NCBI GenBank assembly: GCA_050246875.1
Contig: JBFWVF010000006.1
Span: 62,001 to 126,000, forward strand
Direction: 5' to 3'
Source of the DNA: SHWB01 sp050246875
Lineage (GTDB): Bacteria; Pseudomonadota; Alphaproteobacteria; UBA6615
Length of the DNA: 64,000 nucleotides
The notes under the pieces were generated by a model. The model was not told where the DNA came from, searched no databases, and was given only the letters and a program-made list of their open reading frames with translations. Positions 15,310-24,349 of the stretch are shown piece by piece. How positions within the stretch are numbered: position 1 is the first letter of the stretch; each line of letters opens with the position of its first letter. The translations under genes and the position numbers were made by a program.

Positions 15310-18300
15310 ATGGCGGCGCCGCGATCGTGGAGTGTGAAGGGCGTTAGCGAGGACGCGCGGGATCTGGCGCGTCTCGCCTCCCAGCACGCCGGCCTCGGCA
15401 TCGGCGAGTGGATCGATCGCACCATCCGCGGCGAGGCCGGCCTGCAACCGACGCGGCCGGCGAACGTCGCGCCGCCGCAGGCGCGCGCCGCCGCCGCGCC
15501 GCAACCCCCGCGGCCCGCCGCACCGCCGCCTTCCGGCAACGATACCGCCGCCATCGCCCAGGCGCTCACCAGCCTCGAGGACCGGCTCAGCCGCCGCGAG
15601 GCCCAGCTCGAACAGTTCGTGACGCCACTCGCCAACGCGCTCGGCGAATTGCGCGGCCGGCTGGAGCGCCTCGAGGCCGCGGCGAAGTCGCCGGCACCCG
15701 ATCCCGCGCGACCGGCGCCGGAACAGGCCCGGCCACAGCAGGCCCAGGCGCAACCGTCCAGGCCGCCGCAAACGCCGCCACAGGTGCCGCCGGCACGGCC
15801 CGCCGCCGCTCCGCCGGCGCCACCGGCACGGCCGCAGCCGCCGGCCCAGCCGGCCGAGCCGTCGCGGCGCGGGCCGACCGTGTCGCTGGGCTCGGCACCG
15901 GCCGAGCCACGTGCGCCCGCCGCGCCGCCACCGGGCCGCAGCGAGCCGACACTGTCGCCCCCATCGCGACCGGCTCCGCCGGCTGCGCCGGCCACCCCCG
16001 CGGCACTGCGGCCCGGCGGCCGCGCCGAGCCCAACCTGTCGCCGCCGCCGCGGCCGGCGCCACCGTCGCCCGCGCAGCCGCCGGCAGCCGCGCGCCCGGC
16101 CGCCGCGCCGCAACCCCCACGGCCGGCGCCGCCGCCGGCACAGCCGCCTGCCGCCACGACGCCCCCCGCGCAGCCGCCTGCCGCCGCTGGCCGACCCGCG
16201 GCCCCCGCCGGCGGCCCGGCACCCCGGCAACCGCTCGGCACCGACGATTTCTTCGCCGCCAATCCGGCGCCGGACGACAGCGGGCGCATCGTTGTCCGTC
16301 CCGCCGACGGACGACGCGACGAAGCGCCGCCACAGCGCCCGGCCGGCCGGCCGGTCCTGCCGCCCGCGGCGACACCACCGACGCCACCACCGGCGTCGGC
16401 CCCGCCGCGGCCGACACCGCCGCCCGCCCCTCCCGCGAGGCCGGCACCGCCGCCATCCGCAGCGCCGGTCGCGGGCGAACCGCAGGCAGCGCCGCCGCCG
16501 GCCGGACGTCCGGCGCCCCCACCGTCGCCGCGCCCGGCGCCGCCGCCGCAAGCCGCCCCGCCGCAGGCCACGGCGCCGCAGGCCGTGCCCCCTCGGGCCA
16601 CGCCGACCGGCCCCGGCCCCCTCGGCCGCGCGACACAGCCGGTGCCGCCGGCCCGCGAGACCACCGCGCCGACCGCGCCACGCGCCCCGGAGCCGCCGCG
16701 GCGCGAGGCCGCGGGTGGCGAGGCCGCGCTCCCGGGCGGCCCGGCACCGGCGGGAAGCGGATCGCAGCGTTCGGGCGAGGCGACGCTGGCGGCGCGGCTC
16801 GGCGCCGTCCCGCCACGCCGCGAGACGCCGCCGCCCGCCGACGACGATCCCGATCCGCTCGATGCCATGGCGGCCGCGACGCCCGGCAAGGCCGAGGCGA
16901 AGGCGATCGACACCGACCTCGATGCCTGGCTCGATCCGCGCTGGGACACCATCGCGCCGACGCCGCCCGCCGGCGGCGGACGCCGGGCGGCGGCGCATCC
17001 CGCGCGCCGCGAGCCGCGACGGCCCGGCCGCCTGCGGCGCGCCCTGGTGATGACCGCGCTGGTCGCCATCGTCATCGGCACCGGCGCCGGGCTGCTGCTG
17101 TGGTCGCGCGCGCCCACCGGTCCGGTGGCGAACGAGTACGACATCTCGCAATACGTCGGCCAGATCGGCGCCATGGTCGACGACCTGGTGGCGGCGGTCC
17201 TCGACGTCGAGAACGCCCCGTCGACGCCAGCCCCGCCGGAGACGACCCCGCCGGCCACGACGACGACGCCCGCGCCCGCGGCCCCGTCGGCGACCGCGGC
17301 GCCCGCCACGCCCCTGTCGACGCCCGCCACGCCGGCGGAAAGCGCGGCGAACGAAAGCGACACCATCCGCGCCCTGCGCGAACGCATCGCCGGCGGCGAC
17401 GCGCAGGCACGCTACGAACTCGCCGTCGCACTGCTGCAGGGCCACGGCGTGCGGCAGGATCCCGAGCGTGCCTTCGAGATGATGCAGGAGGCGGCGATCG
17501 CCGGCATCGCGCCCGCCCAGTACAACCTCGGCGTCATGTACACCGACGGGCTCGGCGCGACGAAGGACCCGGAAATGGCGCTGGTGTGGTTCCACACCGC
17601 GGCCGAGAGCGGGCACGCGCGGGCCAAGTACGCTGTCGGCCTCGCCTACCGCCTTGGCCGCGGCATTCCGCAGAACTTTCCCGAAGCGGCGCGCTGGTTC
17701 CGCAACGCCGCCGAGGCCGGCGTCGGCGACGCCGCGCTGGCGCTCGGCGCGCTCCACGACGAGGGCCAGCTCGGCGCGCGCAACGTGCCCGAGGCCTATT
17801 ACTGGTACCGGCTGGCGGCGCAGAACGGCACGGCGCGTGGCGCCGACCTCGCGGTCACGCTGGCGGGCGGACTCAGCGAGGCGCAGCGCGCCGACATCGA
17901 GCGCCGCGTGCAGACCGGCGCCGGCGCGCCACCGCCGGCCCCGGCCCCGGCCGCGCGGCCGGAGCGCGTGCCGGAGCGCGTGCCGGCGCCACCGCCGCCG
18001 CCCAACGCCCAGACGAACGCACCGCGCGCGGCGCCGCCCGCGCCGGCGGCACCGACGCCCCGCGCCGCGCCGCCGCCGCCGGCCCTGCCGCCCGCCGCCG
18101 CCCCCGCGCCGCCCGCGCCGCAACCGCCCGTGCCGCCGCCGCCGGTCGCAGCGGCACCGGCGCCGTCGGCACCCGTCGAGACCGCCGTGGTGCAGGAAAT
18201 CCAGACGCTGCTGGCACGCATCGGCTATACCACCGGCACGGCCGACGGCATTCCCGGCTCGCAGACCAAGCTGGCGATCCGCCGTTACCAGCAGGATTTC

Positions 18301-18369
18301 GGGCTGGCGGTGAACGGCGAACCGAGCCGGGATCTGCTGAACCATCTCCGCACGGTCGTACCGCGCTAG
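15310..18369 (+). CDS. PodJ-like membrane protein: WSVKGV N-terminus, Pro-rich linker, TM, Sel1 repeats, peptidoglycan-binding domain
   Basis: A 1019-residue protein built like the polar organiser PodJ. Residues 7-40 carry WSVKGV and GLGIGEWIDRTI. Residues about 54-514 are an extreme Pro/Ala-rich, probably disordered cytoplasmic region with one short helical stretch near 80-120. One transmembrane helix lies at about 577-600 (LVMTALVAIVIGTGAGLLLW). The periplasmic part has a Pro/Thr/Ala linker, four or so Sel1 repeats (about 682-858, for example YNLGVMYTDGLGATKDPEMA), another Pro-rich linker and a C-terminal peptidoglycan-binding domain (961-1019, with TADGIPGSQTKLAIRRYQ). Classical PodJ has long coiled coils where this has the Pro-rich region. 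Inferred role: anchoring a cytoplasmic polar assembly to the cell wall. Confidence 0.8.
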   Translation: MAAPRSWSVKGVSEDARDLARLASQHAGLGIGEWIDRTIRGEAGLQPTRPANVAPPQARAAAAPQPPRPAAPPPSGNDTAAIAQALTSLEDRLSRREAQLEQFVTPLANALGELRGRLERLEAAAKSPAPDPARPAPEQARPQQAQAQPSRPPQTPPQVPPARPAAAPPAPPARPQPPAQPAEPSRRGPTVSLGSAPAEPRAPAAPPPGRSEPTLSPPSRPAPPAAPATPAALRPGGRAEPNLSPPPRPAPPSPAQPPAAARPAAAPQPPRPAPPPAQPPAATTPPAQPPAAAGRPAAPAGGPAPRQPLGTDDFFAANPAPDDSGRIVVRPADGRRDEAPPQRPAGRPVLPPAATPPTPPPASAPPRPTPPPAPPARPAPPPSAAPVAGEPQAAPPPAGRPAPPPSPRPAPPPQAAPPQATAPQAVPPRATPTGPGPLGRATQPVPPARETTAPTAPRAPEPPRREAAGGEAALPGGPAPAGSGSQRSGEATLAARLGAVPPRRETPPPADDDPDPLDAMAAATPGKAEAKAIDTDLDAWLDPRWDTIAPTPPAGGGRRAAAHPARREPRRPGRLRRALVMTALVAIVIGTGAGLLLWSRAPTGPVANEYDISQYVGQIGAMVDDLVAAVLDVENAPSTPAPPETTPPATTTTPAPAAPSATAAPATPLSTPATPAESAANESDTIRALRERIAGGDAQARYELAVALLQGHGVRQDPERAFEMMQEAAIAGIAPAQYNLGVMYTDGLGATKDPEMALVWFHTAAESGHARAKYAVGLAYRLGRGIPQNFPEAARWFRNAAEAGVGDAALALGALHDEGQLGARNVPEAYYWYRLAAQNGTARGADLAVTLAGGLSEAQRADIERRVQTGAGAPPPAPAPAARPERVPERVPAPPPPPNAQTNAPRAAPPAPAAPTPRAAPPPPALPPAAAPAPPAPQPPVPPPPVAAAPAPSAPVETAVVQEIQTLLARIGYTTGTADGIPGSQTKLAIRRYQQDFGLAVNGEPSRDLLNHLRTVVPR

Positions 18370-18440
18370 GCGCGCGGCGCATCTGTCATGCCGGCAGCAT
18401 GCGTGTGTTCGGCGGACCGTGTCGGTCCTTGGGGGTCGAG

Positions 18441-18956
18441 ATGCGCAAACTCATCGGTCTCGCGACGGCCTGCATGGCCGTCGCCGGTTGCGCGTCCGAA
18501 ACGGCGCCGGCGACGCTGAAGAACCTCTACGAGGTCGAAACCGCCGCGCGCGCCCTCGCGCCGCAGGCCGATGTCGCCGTGCTCTACCTGATGGCCCGCG
18601 AGAAGCGGGCGCCGATTCCGGGCACGCTGCGCATCAACGGCGACCTCGCCCTCGAAGGGCCGCTCTCGTACGGGAATTTCTACGTCTACTGCCTGCCGCC
18701 GGGAAAATACGAGTTCGTCTACGGACCGGACCTCGCCCCCAGGGACAAGAGCGAGACCGCGGAGGTCAAGGCCGGGGACGTGCACATCAGGGACTTCGTG
18801 CAGACCATGCCGTCGATGATGGCGACGTCGATCACCAGCACGAACATCGAGACCATCGACATCGAGGCCGCCAGGGCGCTCATCGCGACGAAGCGCATCG
18901 CGACCGATCCTGCCTACGCCGACGCGAAGCACCGCTGCCGCAAGCTCGGCCGGTAG
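18441..18956 (+). CDS. Predicted lipoprotein of unknown function
   Basis: A 171-residue protein with a lipoprotein signal peptide, MRKLIGLATACMAVAGCAS, with the lipobox VAGC and lipidated Cys at residue 17. The mature part has a beta-rich middle (GTLRINGDLALEGPL, FYVYCLPPGKYEFVYGP) reminiscent of DUF2846-like lipoproteins, then a segment rich in Ser/Thr/Met. I do not recognise a family firmly. ATG 18441 is preceded by a G-rich stretch. It follows the PodJ-like gene by 71 bases and could act in the same envelope process, on position only. Confidence 0.7.
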   Translation: MRKLIGLATACMAVAGCASETAPATLKNLYEVETAARALAPQADVAVLYLMAREKRAPIPGTLRINGDLALEGPLSYGNFYVYCLPPGKYEFVYGPDLAPRDKSETAEVKAGDVHIRDFVQTMPSMMATSITSTNIETIDIEAARALIATKRIATDPAYADAKHRCRKLGR

Positions 18957-18962
18957 CGAACC

Positions 18963-19868
18963 TCAGCGCCGGATGGCGCGCACCCGCGACGGCGCGCGGG
19001 CGAGCCGCGTCGCGCGCACCCACCAGCCCGGCGCGGCCGCCGCGATCGCACGCGCCGCCGCCGCCGCCGAGTGACGGTCGGCGAACAGCCCGAAGCAGGT
19101 CGCGCCGCTGCCGCTCATGCGTGCCAGCAGGCAGCCGTCGCGCGCCTTCAACGCGGTCAGGACATCGGCGATCGCCGGCACCAGCGCCGTCGCCGCCGGC
19201 TCGAGGTCGTTGCCGCGCCGCGCCAGCAGGCGGGCCAGCGCGTGGACGTCGCCGACCGGGCCGGCGAAGCGCGCCGCGCCGCCGTGCCCGGCATGACCCG
19301 AGGCGGCGTGCCGGGCGAAGACCCGCGCCGTCGGCAGTGCGACCCCGGGGTTCACGAGCACGACCGGGGCGGGCGGCAGCGCCGGTGCCGCATCGAGCAC
19401 CTCTCCGGCGCCACCGGCGTAGGCCGTGCGCCCGGCGAGGCACATCGGCACGTCGGCGCCCAGCGTCGCCGCGATGCCGGCAAGGTCGCGCGCGTCGCGG
19501 CGCCACAGGCGCGCGGCGAGGCGCAGCGCCGCCGCCGCGTCGGCCGAGCCGCCGCCGATGCCCGCCGCCACCGGCAGGCGTTTCTCCAGCCGCAGCGTCA
19601 GAGCCGGGGCGCGGCCGACATGGCGGGCGGCGGCGTGCACGGCGCGCGACACGAGATCGTCGGCATCGCCCGGCAGGTCGCCGGCGAACGGTCCGCCGCG
19701 CGCCAGCGACAGGCGCCGCGCCGGGCGCGCCTGCAGGCGGTCGCCGAGCGTGGCGAAGGCGACGAGGCTGTCGAGCAGGTGGTAGCCGTCGGCGCGCCGG
19801 CCGACGACATGCAGGTAGAGGTTGAGCTTGGCCGGCGCGGTGACGGCGAGCGACGGCGACGGGTGCAT
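18963..19868 (-). CDS. ispE: 4-diphosphocytidyl-2-C-methyl-D-erythritol kinase
   Basis: A 301-residue GHMP kinase, the fourth step of the MEP isoprenoid pathway. Motifs in order are APAKLNLYLHVVGRRADGYH at the N-terminus, the ATP-binding PVAAGIGGGSADAAAALR loop, GADVPMCLAG and the C-terminal MSGSGATCFG. ATG 19868 begins just before the conserved block and lies five bases from the end of the upstream TPR gene on the same strand; the frame is open much further upstream only as a GC-rich shadow. ispH of the same pathway is at 46.9 kb. Confidence 0.95.
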   Translation of the reverse strand: MHPSPSLAVTAPAKLNLYLHVVGRRADGYHLLDSLVAFATLGDRLQARPARRLSLARGGPFAGDLPGDADDLVSRAVHAAARHVGRAPALTLRLEKRLPVAAGIGGGSADAAAALRLAARLWRRDARDLAGIAATLGADVPMCLAGRTAYAGGAGEVLDAAPALPPAPVVLVNPGVALPTARVFARHAASGHAGHGGAARFAGPVGDVHALARLLARRGNDLEPAATALVPAIADVLTALKARDGCLLARMSGSGATCFGLFADRHSAAAAARAIAAAAPGWWVRATRLARAPSRVRAIRR

Positions 19869-19873
19869 CGCGC

Positions 19874-21589
19874 TCAGATGTCGCGGCGGCCCTGCGGCGC
19901 GGCCTTCGCCGCCGGCAGGTCGCGGCCGGCGAGCTTGTCGCGGATCTTCCGCGCGACGTCGTCCTCGGGCTCCTGGGACAGCGCGCGCTGCCACTGGAAG
20001 CGCGCCTCGTTGCGCCGGCCGACGATCCAGTAGAGGTCGCCGAGATGGTCGTTGATCACCGGGTCGTCCGGCACCAGGCCGACGGCGCGCTCGAGCTGCA
20101 CGACGGCGCCGTCGTGGTCGCCCAGCAGGTAGAGCACCCAGCCGAGGGAGTCGACGATGTAGCCGTCGCGCGGCCGCTCGGCGACCGCCTTCTCGATCAT
20201 GCCGCGCGCACGCTCGAGGTGCTGGCCCTTCTCGACCCAGCTGTAGCCGAGATAGTTGAGCACCAGCGGCTGGTCCGGTTCGAGTTCGAGGGCGCGCAGG
20301 AAGTCGGCCTCGGCGCGGTCCCAGTCCTTGGCGCGTTCCAGCGCGATGCCGCGGCCGTAGTGCAGCGACCAGTCGCGCGCCGCCTCCGGCGTGCGCTCGA
20401 CCGCCATGTCGTAGGCGCTCACCGCCTCGGGGAAGCGCTTGCGCGACCGCATCAGGTCGCCCAGCGCGCGTGCCGCGTCGGCGCGCTCCGGCCGCTCCGC
20501 GATCATGGCGCGCAGCAGCGCCGCCGAGCCGTCGACGTCGTCCTTGCGCTGCAGCCCGTCGGCGACGGCGAGGCGCGCGAACCAGTGCCACGGCGATCCC
20601 GCCTCGACCGAGCGGAAGGCGGCGATGGCCTCGTCGGTGCGGTCGAGCCGTTCGAGGACCTGGCCGAGCAGCAGCGCGATGCGGCCCGATTTCGGCCGCA
20701 GCACCTGCGCCATCCGCACATAGACCAGCGCCGATGCCGAGACGTCCTCGCGGTTGAGCAGGCCGCCGATCGCATGCAAGGCGTCGGCCGCCCCGTCGGC
20801 GGCGCCGGCGACCTGCGGCGTCGGCTTCTCGCCGCGCGCCAGCGCGGCGCGCGTCGCCGCCAGCGGCAGCTTCTCGCGCGACGCGGCGATGTAGCCGTCG
20901 ACCAGCGCCAGCGCTTCCTGGCCCTTGCCGATGCCGGCGAGGAAGCCGGCACGCGCCTCGATCAGCGGCAGCGGCGGCATGTCGCCGGCCGCTGCGAGCG
21001 CGCGGGCATAGCCGGCCTGCGCCGCCTCGACGTCGCCGAACAGGCCGGCGACGAGCGCCGAATGCAGCCCCTCGATCACCTCGAAGCCGGGCACGCCGGA
21101 CAACTCGGCGATTTCCTTCAGCGCCTCGTCCTTGGCCTTCGTCCCCGCCAGCGCCCAGCCGCGCAGCAGCGGCACCAGCAGGCGGTTGGCGCCGCGCCGG
21201 TCGAGCCCGCCGAGGCGCTCGGCCGCGGCCTTGAACCTGCCGTCGCGGATATCGCGGATGGCGAGCGTGAGCTGCGAGGCGGGCGTCGGCCGGTCGAGCG
21301 TCGTCAGCCGCTCGGCGAGCGCGACGGCGTCGGCGAAGCGGCCGCTCGCGGCCATCAGGAACTGCGTGCGCGCGACGAGGGCGGGATCGTCCGGGTGCGC
21401 CTTGACCAGCGCCTCGAAGTGCTTCGCCGCCGTGGGCATGTCGTTGACGCGCTCGGCGTGGCGGCCGACCAGATAGTGCGACGACAGCGTGCCGACGGAC
21501 ACCGCCGGCGCCTGTTCGCGCGCCGTCGCGCCCGGGCTGGCCAGAGCCGCCGCAACCAGTCCGGCCAGCGCCAGACCCCGTACCGTCAT
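19874..21589 (-). CDS. Tetratricopeptide-repeat protein with signal peptide
   Basis: A 571-residue exported TPR protein. The signal peptide MTVRGLALAGLVAAALASPGATA (cleaved near 23) is followed by about a dozen TPR-like units, clearest towards the C-terminus (YGRGIALERAKDWDRAEADF, LGWVLYLLGDHDGAVVQLERA, LGDLYWIVGRRNEARFQWQRA). This domain layout is common immediately upstream of ispE in alphaproteobacteria; its function is not established. A GTG nine bases upstream of the chosen ATG is an alternative start. The frame stays open for 2,601 codons across neighbouring genes, but only this part is coding. Confidence 0.85.
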   Translation of the reverse strand: MTVRGLALAGLVAAALASPGATAREQAPAVSVGTLSSHYLVGRHAERVNDMPTAAKHFEALVKAHPDDPALVARTQFLMAASGRFADAVALAERLTTLDRPTPASQLTLAIRDIRDGRFKAAAERLGGLDRRGANRLLVPLLRGWALAGTKAKDEALKEIAELSGVPGFEVIEGLHSALVAGLFGDVEAAQAGYARALAAAGDMPPLPLIEARAGFLAGIGKGQEALALVDGYIAASREKLPLAATRAALARGEKPTPQVAGAADGAADALHAIGGLLNREDVSASALVYVRMAQVLRPKSGRIALLLGQVLERLDRTDEAIAAFRSVEAGSPWHWFARLAVADGLQRKDDVDGSAALLRAMIAERPERADAARALGDLMRSRKRFPEAVSAYDMAVERTPEAARDWSLHYGRGIALERAKDWDRAEADFLRALELEPDQPLVLNYLGYSWVEKGQHLERARGMIEKAVAERPRDGYIVDSLGWVLYLLGDHDGAVVQLERAVGLVPDDPVINDHLGDLYWIVGRRNEARFQWQRALSQEPEDDVARKIRDKLAGRDLPAAKAAPQGRRDI

Positions 21590-21672
21590 CGCTGTCACGC
21601 TGCAGTCTCCGCCCGCGCCATGACCGGCACTGTAACGCGGAATCCCCGCCCGGGACACCGCGCCGCGGCGCC

Positions 21673-23331
21673 TCACATGTTGGGGTAGTTCGGTCCGCCG
21701 CCCCCCTCGGGCGTCACCCAGTTGATGTTCTGCGTCGGATCCTTGATGTCGCACGTCTTGCAGTGGACGCAGTTCTGCGCGTTGATCTGCAGGCGCGCCG
21801 CGCCGCCCTCCTCGACGATCTCGTACACGCCGGCAGGGCAGTAGCGCTGCTCGGGCGCGTCCCAGCGCGCGAGGTTGACCTCGACCGGGATGCGCTCGTC
21901 GGCGAGGCGCAGGTGAACCGGCTGGTCCTCCTCGTGATTGGTGTTCGACACGAACACCGAGGAGAGGCGGTCGAAGGTGACGACACCGTCCGGCTTCGGA
22001 TAGGCGATGCGGCGCGCGCGCCGCTTGTCGACCAGCGTCTCGTGGTCGGCGTGGCGGTGGTGCAGCGTCCACGGCGCGCGGCCACGCAGCAGCACCTGGT
22101 CGAGGCCGGCGAGCAGCGTGCCGGCGACGAGCCCCCAGCGGAAGGACGGCCGGAAGTTGCGCGCGAGGTAGAGGTCCTTCCACACCCACGATCGGCGCAG
22201 CGCCTCGCCGTAGGCCGCGGGCTCGGCCGGCGGCGTGGCCTCGCCGAGCGCGGCGAACAGCGTCTCGGCGGCGACCATGCCGGACTTCATCGCCGTGTGC
22301 GTGCCCTTGATCTTCGGCACCACCAGCGTACCGGCCTCGCAGCCGACCATCAGGCCGCCGGCGAAGGTCAGCTTCGGCAGCGACTGCAGGCCGCCCTCGT
22401 TGAGCGCGCGCGCGCCGTAGGAGATGCGCCTTCCGCCCTCGAAGGTGGGGCGGATCGCCGGATGCGTCTTGAAGCGCTGGAACTCCTCGAACGGCGCGAG
22501 ATGGGGATTGCGATAGTCGAGGCCGACGACGAAGCCGACGGCGACCTGGTTGTTGTCGAGGTGATAGAGGAACGAGCCGCCATAGGTGTCGTTGCCGAGC
22601 GGCCAGCCGACGCTGTGGACGACGAGGCCGGGGCGATGCTGCGCCGGGTCGACTTCCCACAGCTCCTTGAGGCCGATGCCGTAGGTCTGCGGGTCGGCGC
22701 CCTCGCGCAGGCCGAAATGCGCCATCAGCCGCTTGCCGAGGCTGCCGCGGCAGCCCTCCGCGAACACGGTGTAGGTGGCGCGCAGTTCCATGCCCGGCTG
22801 GTAGTTGGGGCCGGGCTCGCCGTCGCGGCCGACGCCCATGTCGCCGGTGACGACGCCGCGGATGCGGCCGTCCTCGACGATGAGGTCGGCGGCGGGAAAG
22901 CCGGGATAGATCTCGACGCCCAGCGCCTCGGCCTGCTGGCCGAGCCAGCGGCAGAGGTTGCCGAGCGAGATGACCCAGTTGCCGTGGTTCCGCAGCGACG
23001 GCGGCAGGATGAAGTTGGGCAGCGTCACGGCGCCGGCCGGCCCGAGGACGAGGAACTTCTCGTCGCGCACCGGCGTCGTCACCGGCGCCCCCTGCGCCTG
23101 CCAGTCGGGGATCAGCTCGTCGAGGGCGCGCGGTTCCAGCACCGCGCCGGAAAGGATATGGGCGCCGACCTCGGAGCCCTTCTCCAGCACGCACACCGAA
23201 ACCTCGCGCCCGGCCTCGGCGGCGAGCTGCTTCAGGCGGATCGCCGTCGCCAGGCCCGACGGGCCGGCGCCGACGACCACGACGTCGTATTCCATGCGCT
23301 CGCGCTCGACCGCCGCCTCGGCCGTGGCCAT
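21673..23331 (-). CDS. Electron transfer flavoprotein-ubiquinone oxidoreductase
   Basis: A 552-residue membrane-associated FAD/[4Fe-4S] enzyme that passes electrons from ETF to ubiquinone during fatty acid and amino acid oxidation. The FAD motif is VVVVGAGPSGLATAIRLK at about 17-34. The ubiquinone and FAD blocks include GAHILSGAVLEPRALDEL and HSVGWPLGNDTYGGSF. The cluster cysteines are in YCPAGVYE and the C-terminal CVHCKTCDIKDP, and the enzyme ends PNYPNM. Length and residues are complete. It is probably co-transcribed with the downstream TPR and ispE genes. Confidence 0.95.
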   Translation of the reverse strand: MATAEAAVERERMEYDVVVVGAGPSGLATAIRLKQLAAEAGREVSVCVLEKGSEVGAHILSGAVLEPRALDELIPDWQAQGAPVTTPVRDEKFLVLGPAGAVTLPNFILPPSLRNHGNWVISLGNLCRWLGQQAEALGVEIYPGFPAADLIVEDGRIRGVVTGDMGVGRDGEPGPNYQPGMELRATYTVFAEGCRGSLGKRLMAHFGLREGADPQTYGIGLKELWEVDPAQHRPGLVVHSVGWPLGNDTYGGSFLYHLDNNQVAVGFVVGLDYRNPHLAPFEEFQRFKTHPAIRPTFEGGRRISYGARALNEGGLQSLPKLTFAGGLMVGCEAGTLVVPKIKGTHTAMKSGMVAAETLFAALGEATPPAEPAAYGEALRRSWVWKDLYLARNFRPSFRWGLVAGTLLAGLDQVLLRGRAPWTLHHRHADHETLVDKRRARRIAYPKPDGVVTFDRLSSVFVSNTNHEEDQPVHLRLADERIPVEVNLARWDAPEQRYCPAGVYEIVEEGGAARLQINAQNCVHCKTCDIKDPTQNINWVTPEGGGGPNYPNM

Positions 23332-23440
23332 CGCACTCTCCCCGGGTGACTGCCTCGCCGTCCGTTATAGCCCGGCCCGTGCCGGCCGGGGCAAGCCCGC
23401 GCCGGCTGTCCCCGCCGCCACCCGCCGGTATAGTGGCGCC

Positions 23441-24256
23441 ATGAGCGCCCTCGCCGACGATCCCGCCGCGTTGCTCGCCGCCCTCGCCTTCCAGGTTGCG
23501 GCCGGCGCCGACGAGGCCATCGCCGAGGCGCCGGTCGACCGCTTCGCGGCCCGCCCCGCCGCGCCGCCCCCGCCGCCTGCCGCCACGGCGCCGCCGCGCG
23601 CGTCGGCCGCGCCGGCACCGACCGCGGTGCTGACGCCGGCCGCCGTCGTCGACGGAGAGGCCCGCTCGGCCGCCGCCTCGGCGCGCACGCTGGAGGAACT
23701 GCGCGCGGCGCTCGCCGCCTTCGACGGCTGCCCGCTGAAGACCACCGCCACCAACCTCGTCTTCGGCACCGGCGCCAGCCCGGCCGAGGTGATGCTGGTC
23801 GGCGAGGCGCCCGGCGCCGACGAGGACCGCCAGGGCCTGCCCTTCGTCGGCGCCAGCGGCAAGCTGCTCGACGTCATGCTCGGCTGGATCGGTCTCGACC
23901 GCGCGACCAACGCCTACATCTCGAACATCCTGCCGTGGCGGCCGCCCGGCAACCGCCAGCCGACCCAGGCCGAGGTCGCCGCCTGCCTGCCCTTCATCGA
24001 GCGGCACGTGGCGCTGGTGGCGCCGAAGGTGTTGGTCTTCCTCGGCGGCACGGCGGCCAAGACCATGCTCAACCGGCCCGAGGGCATCACCCGCCTGCGC
24101 GGACGCTGGTACGAGTACCGGCCGGCCGGACTCGACCGGGCGATCCCGGCGATGGCGACGCTGCACCCGGCCTACCTGCTGCGCCAGCCGGCCATGAAAC
24201 GGCAGGCCTGGCGCGATCTCCTGGCCATCCGCGCGCGCCTCGACGGCGGCGGCTGA
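23441..24256 (+). CDS. Uracil-DNA glycosylase, family-4-like variant lacking two cluster cysteines
   Basis: A 271-residue DNA repair enzyme. After a Pro/Ala-rich N-terminal stretch of about 85 residues comes the core: FDGCPLKTTATNLVFGTG, the motif A GEAPGADEDRQGLPFVG (about 121-137), ILPWRPPGNR and the motif B region ATLHPAYLLRQP. Family 4 enzymes bind [4Fe-4S] through four cysteines. Here one is visible at about residue 97 and another in AACLPFIERH, while the partner positions are Lys and Trp. The same pattern occurs in other alphaproteobacteria, including, as I recall, a Bradyrhizobium class reported without the cluster. Function as a uracil excision enzyme is likely. Confidence 0.85.
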   Translation: MSALADDPAALLAALAFQVAAGADEAIAEAPVDRFAARPAAPPPPPAATAPPRASAAPAPTAVLTPAAVVDGEARSAAASARTLEELRAALAAFDGCPLKTTATNLVFGTGASPAEVMLVGEAPGADEDRQGLPFVGASGKLLDVMLGWIGLDRATNAYISNILPWRPPGNRQPTQAEVAACLPFIERHVALVAPKVLVFLGGTAAKTMLNRPEGITRLRGRWYEYRPAGLDRAIPAMATLHPAYLLRQPAMKRQAWRDLLAIRARLDGGG

Positions 24257-24349
24257 CCCGCCCGGCCGGGTCGCTTGCCGGCCGGCGGACGGGCCTGTAG
24301 GGTCGGCCCCCTCACTTGGCGGGGGCGGGCGTTGCACAGGTTCCGGGGG

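Noticed and set aside
15520..18180. Direct-repeat-like GCC/CCG runs resembling a tandem repeat array.
   Set aside because: They are codon-level low complexity inside the Pro/Ala-rich coding region, without regular unit or spacer length, so not a CRISPR or minisatellite.
14917..18345. A 1,142-codon antisense frame opposite the PodJ-like gene.
   Set aside because: It mirrors the Pro/Ala codons of the sense gene (giving Gly/Arg), shows no domain and has no start context.
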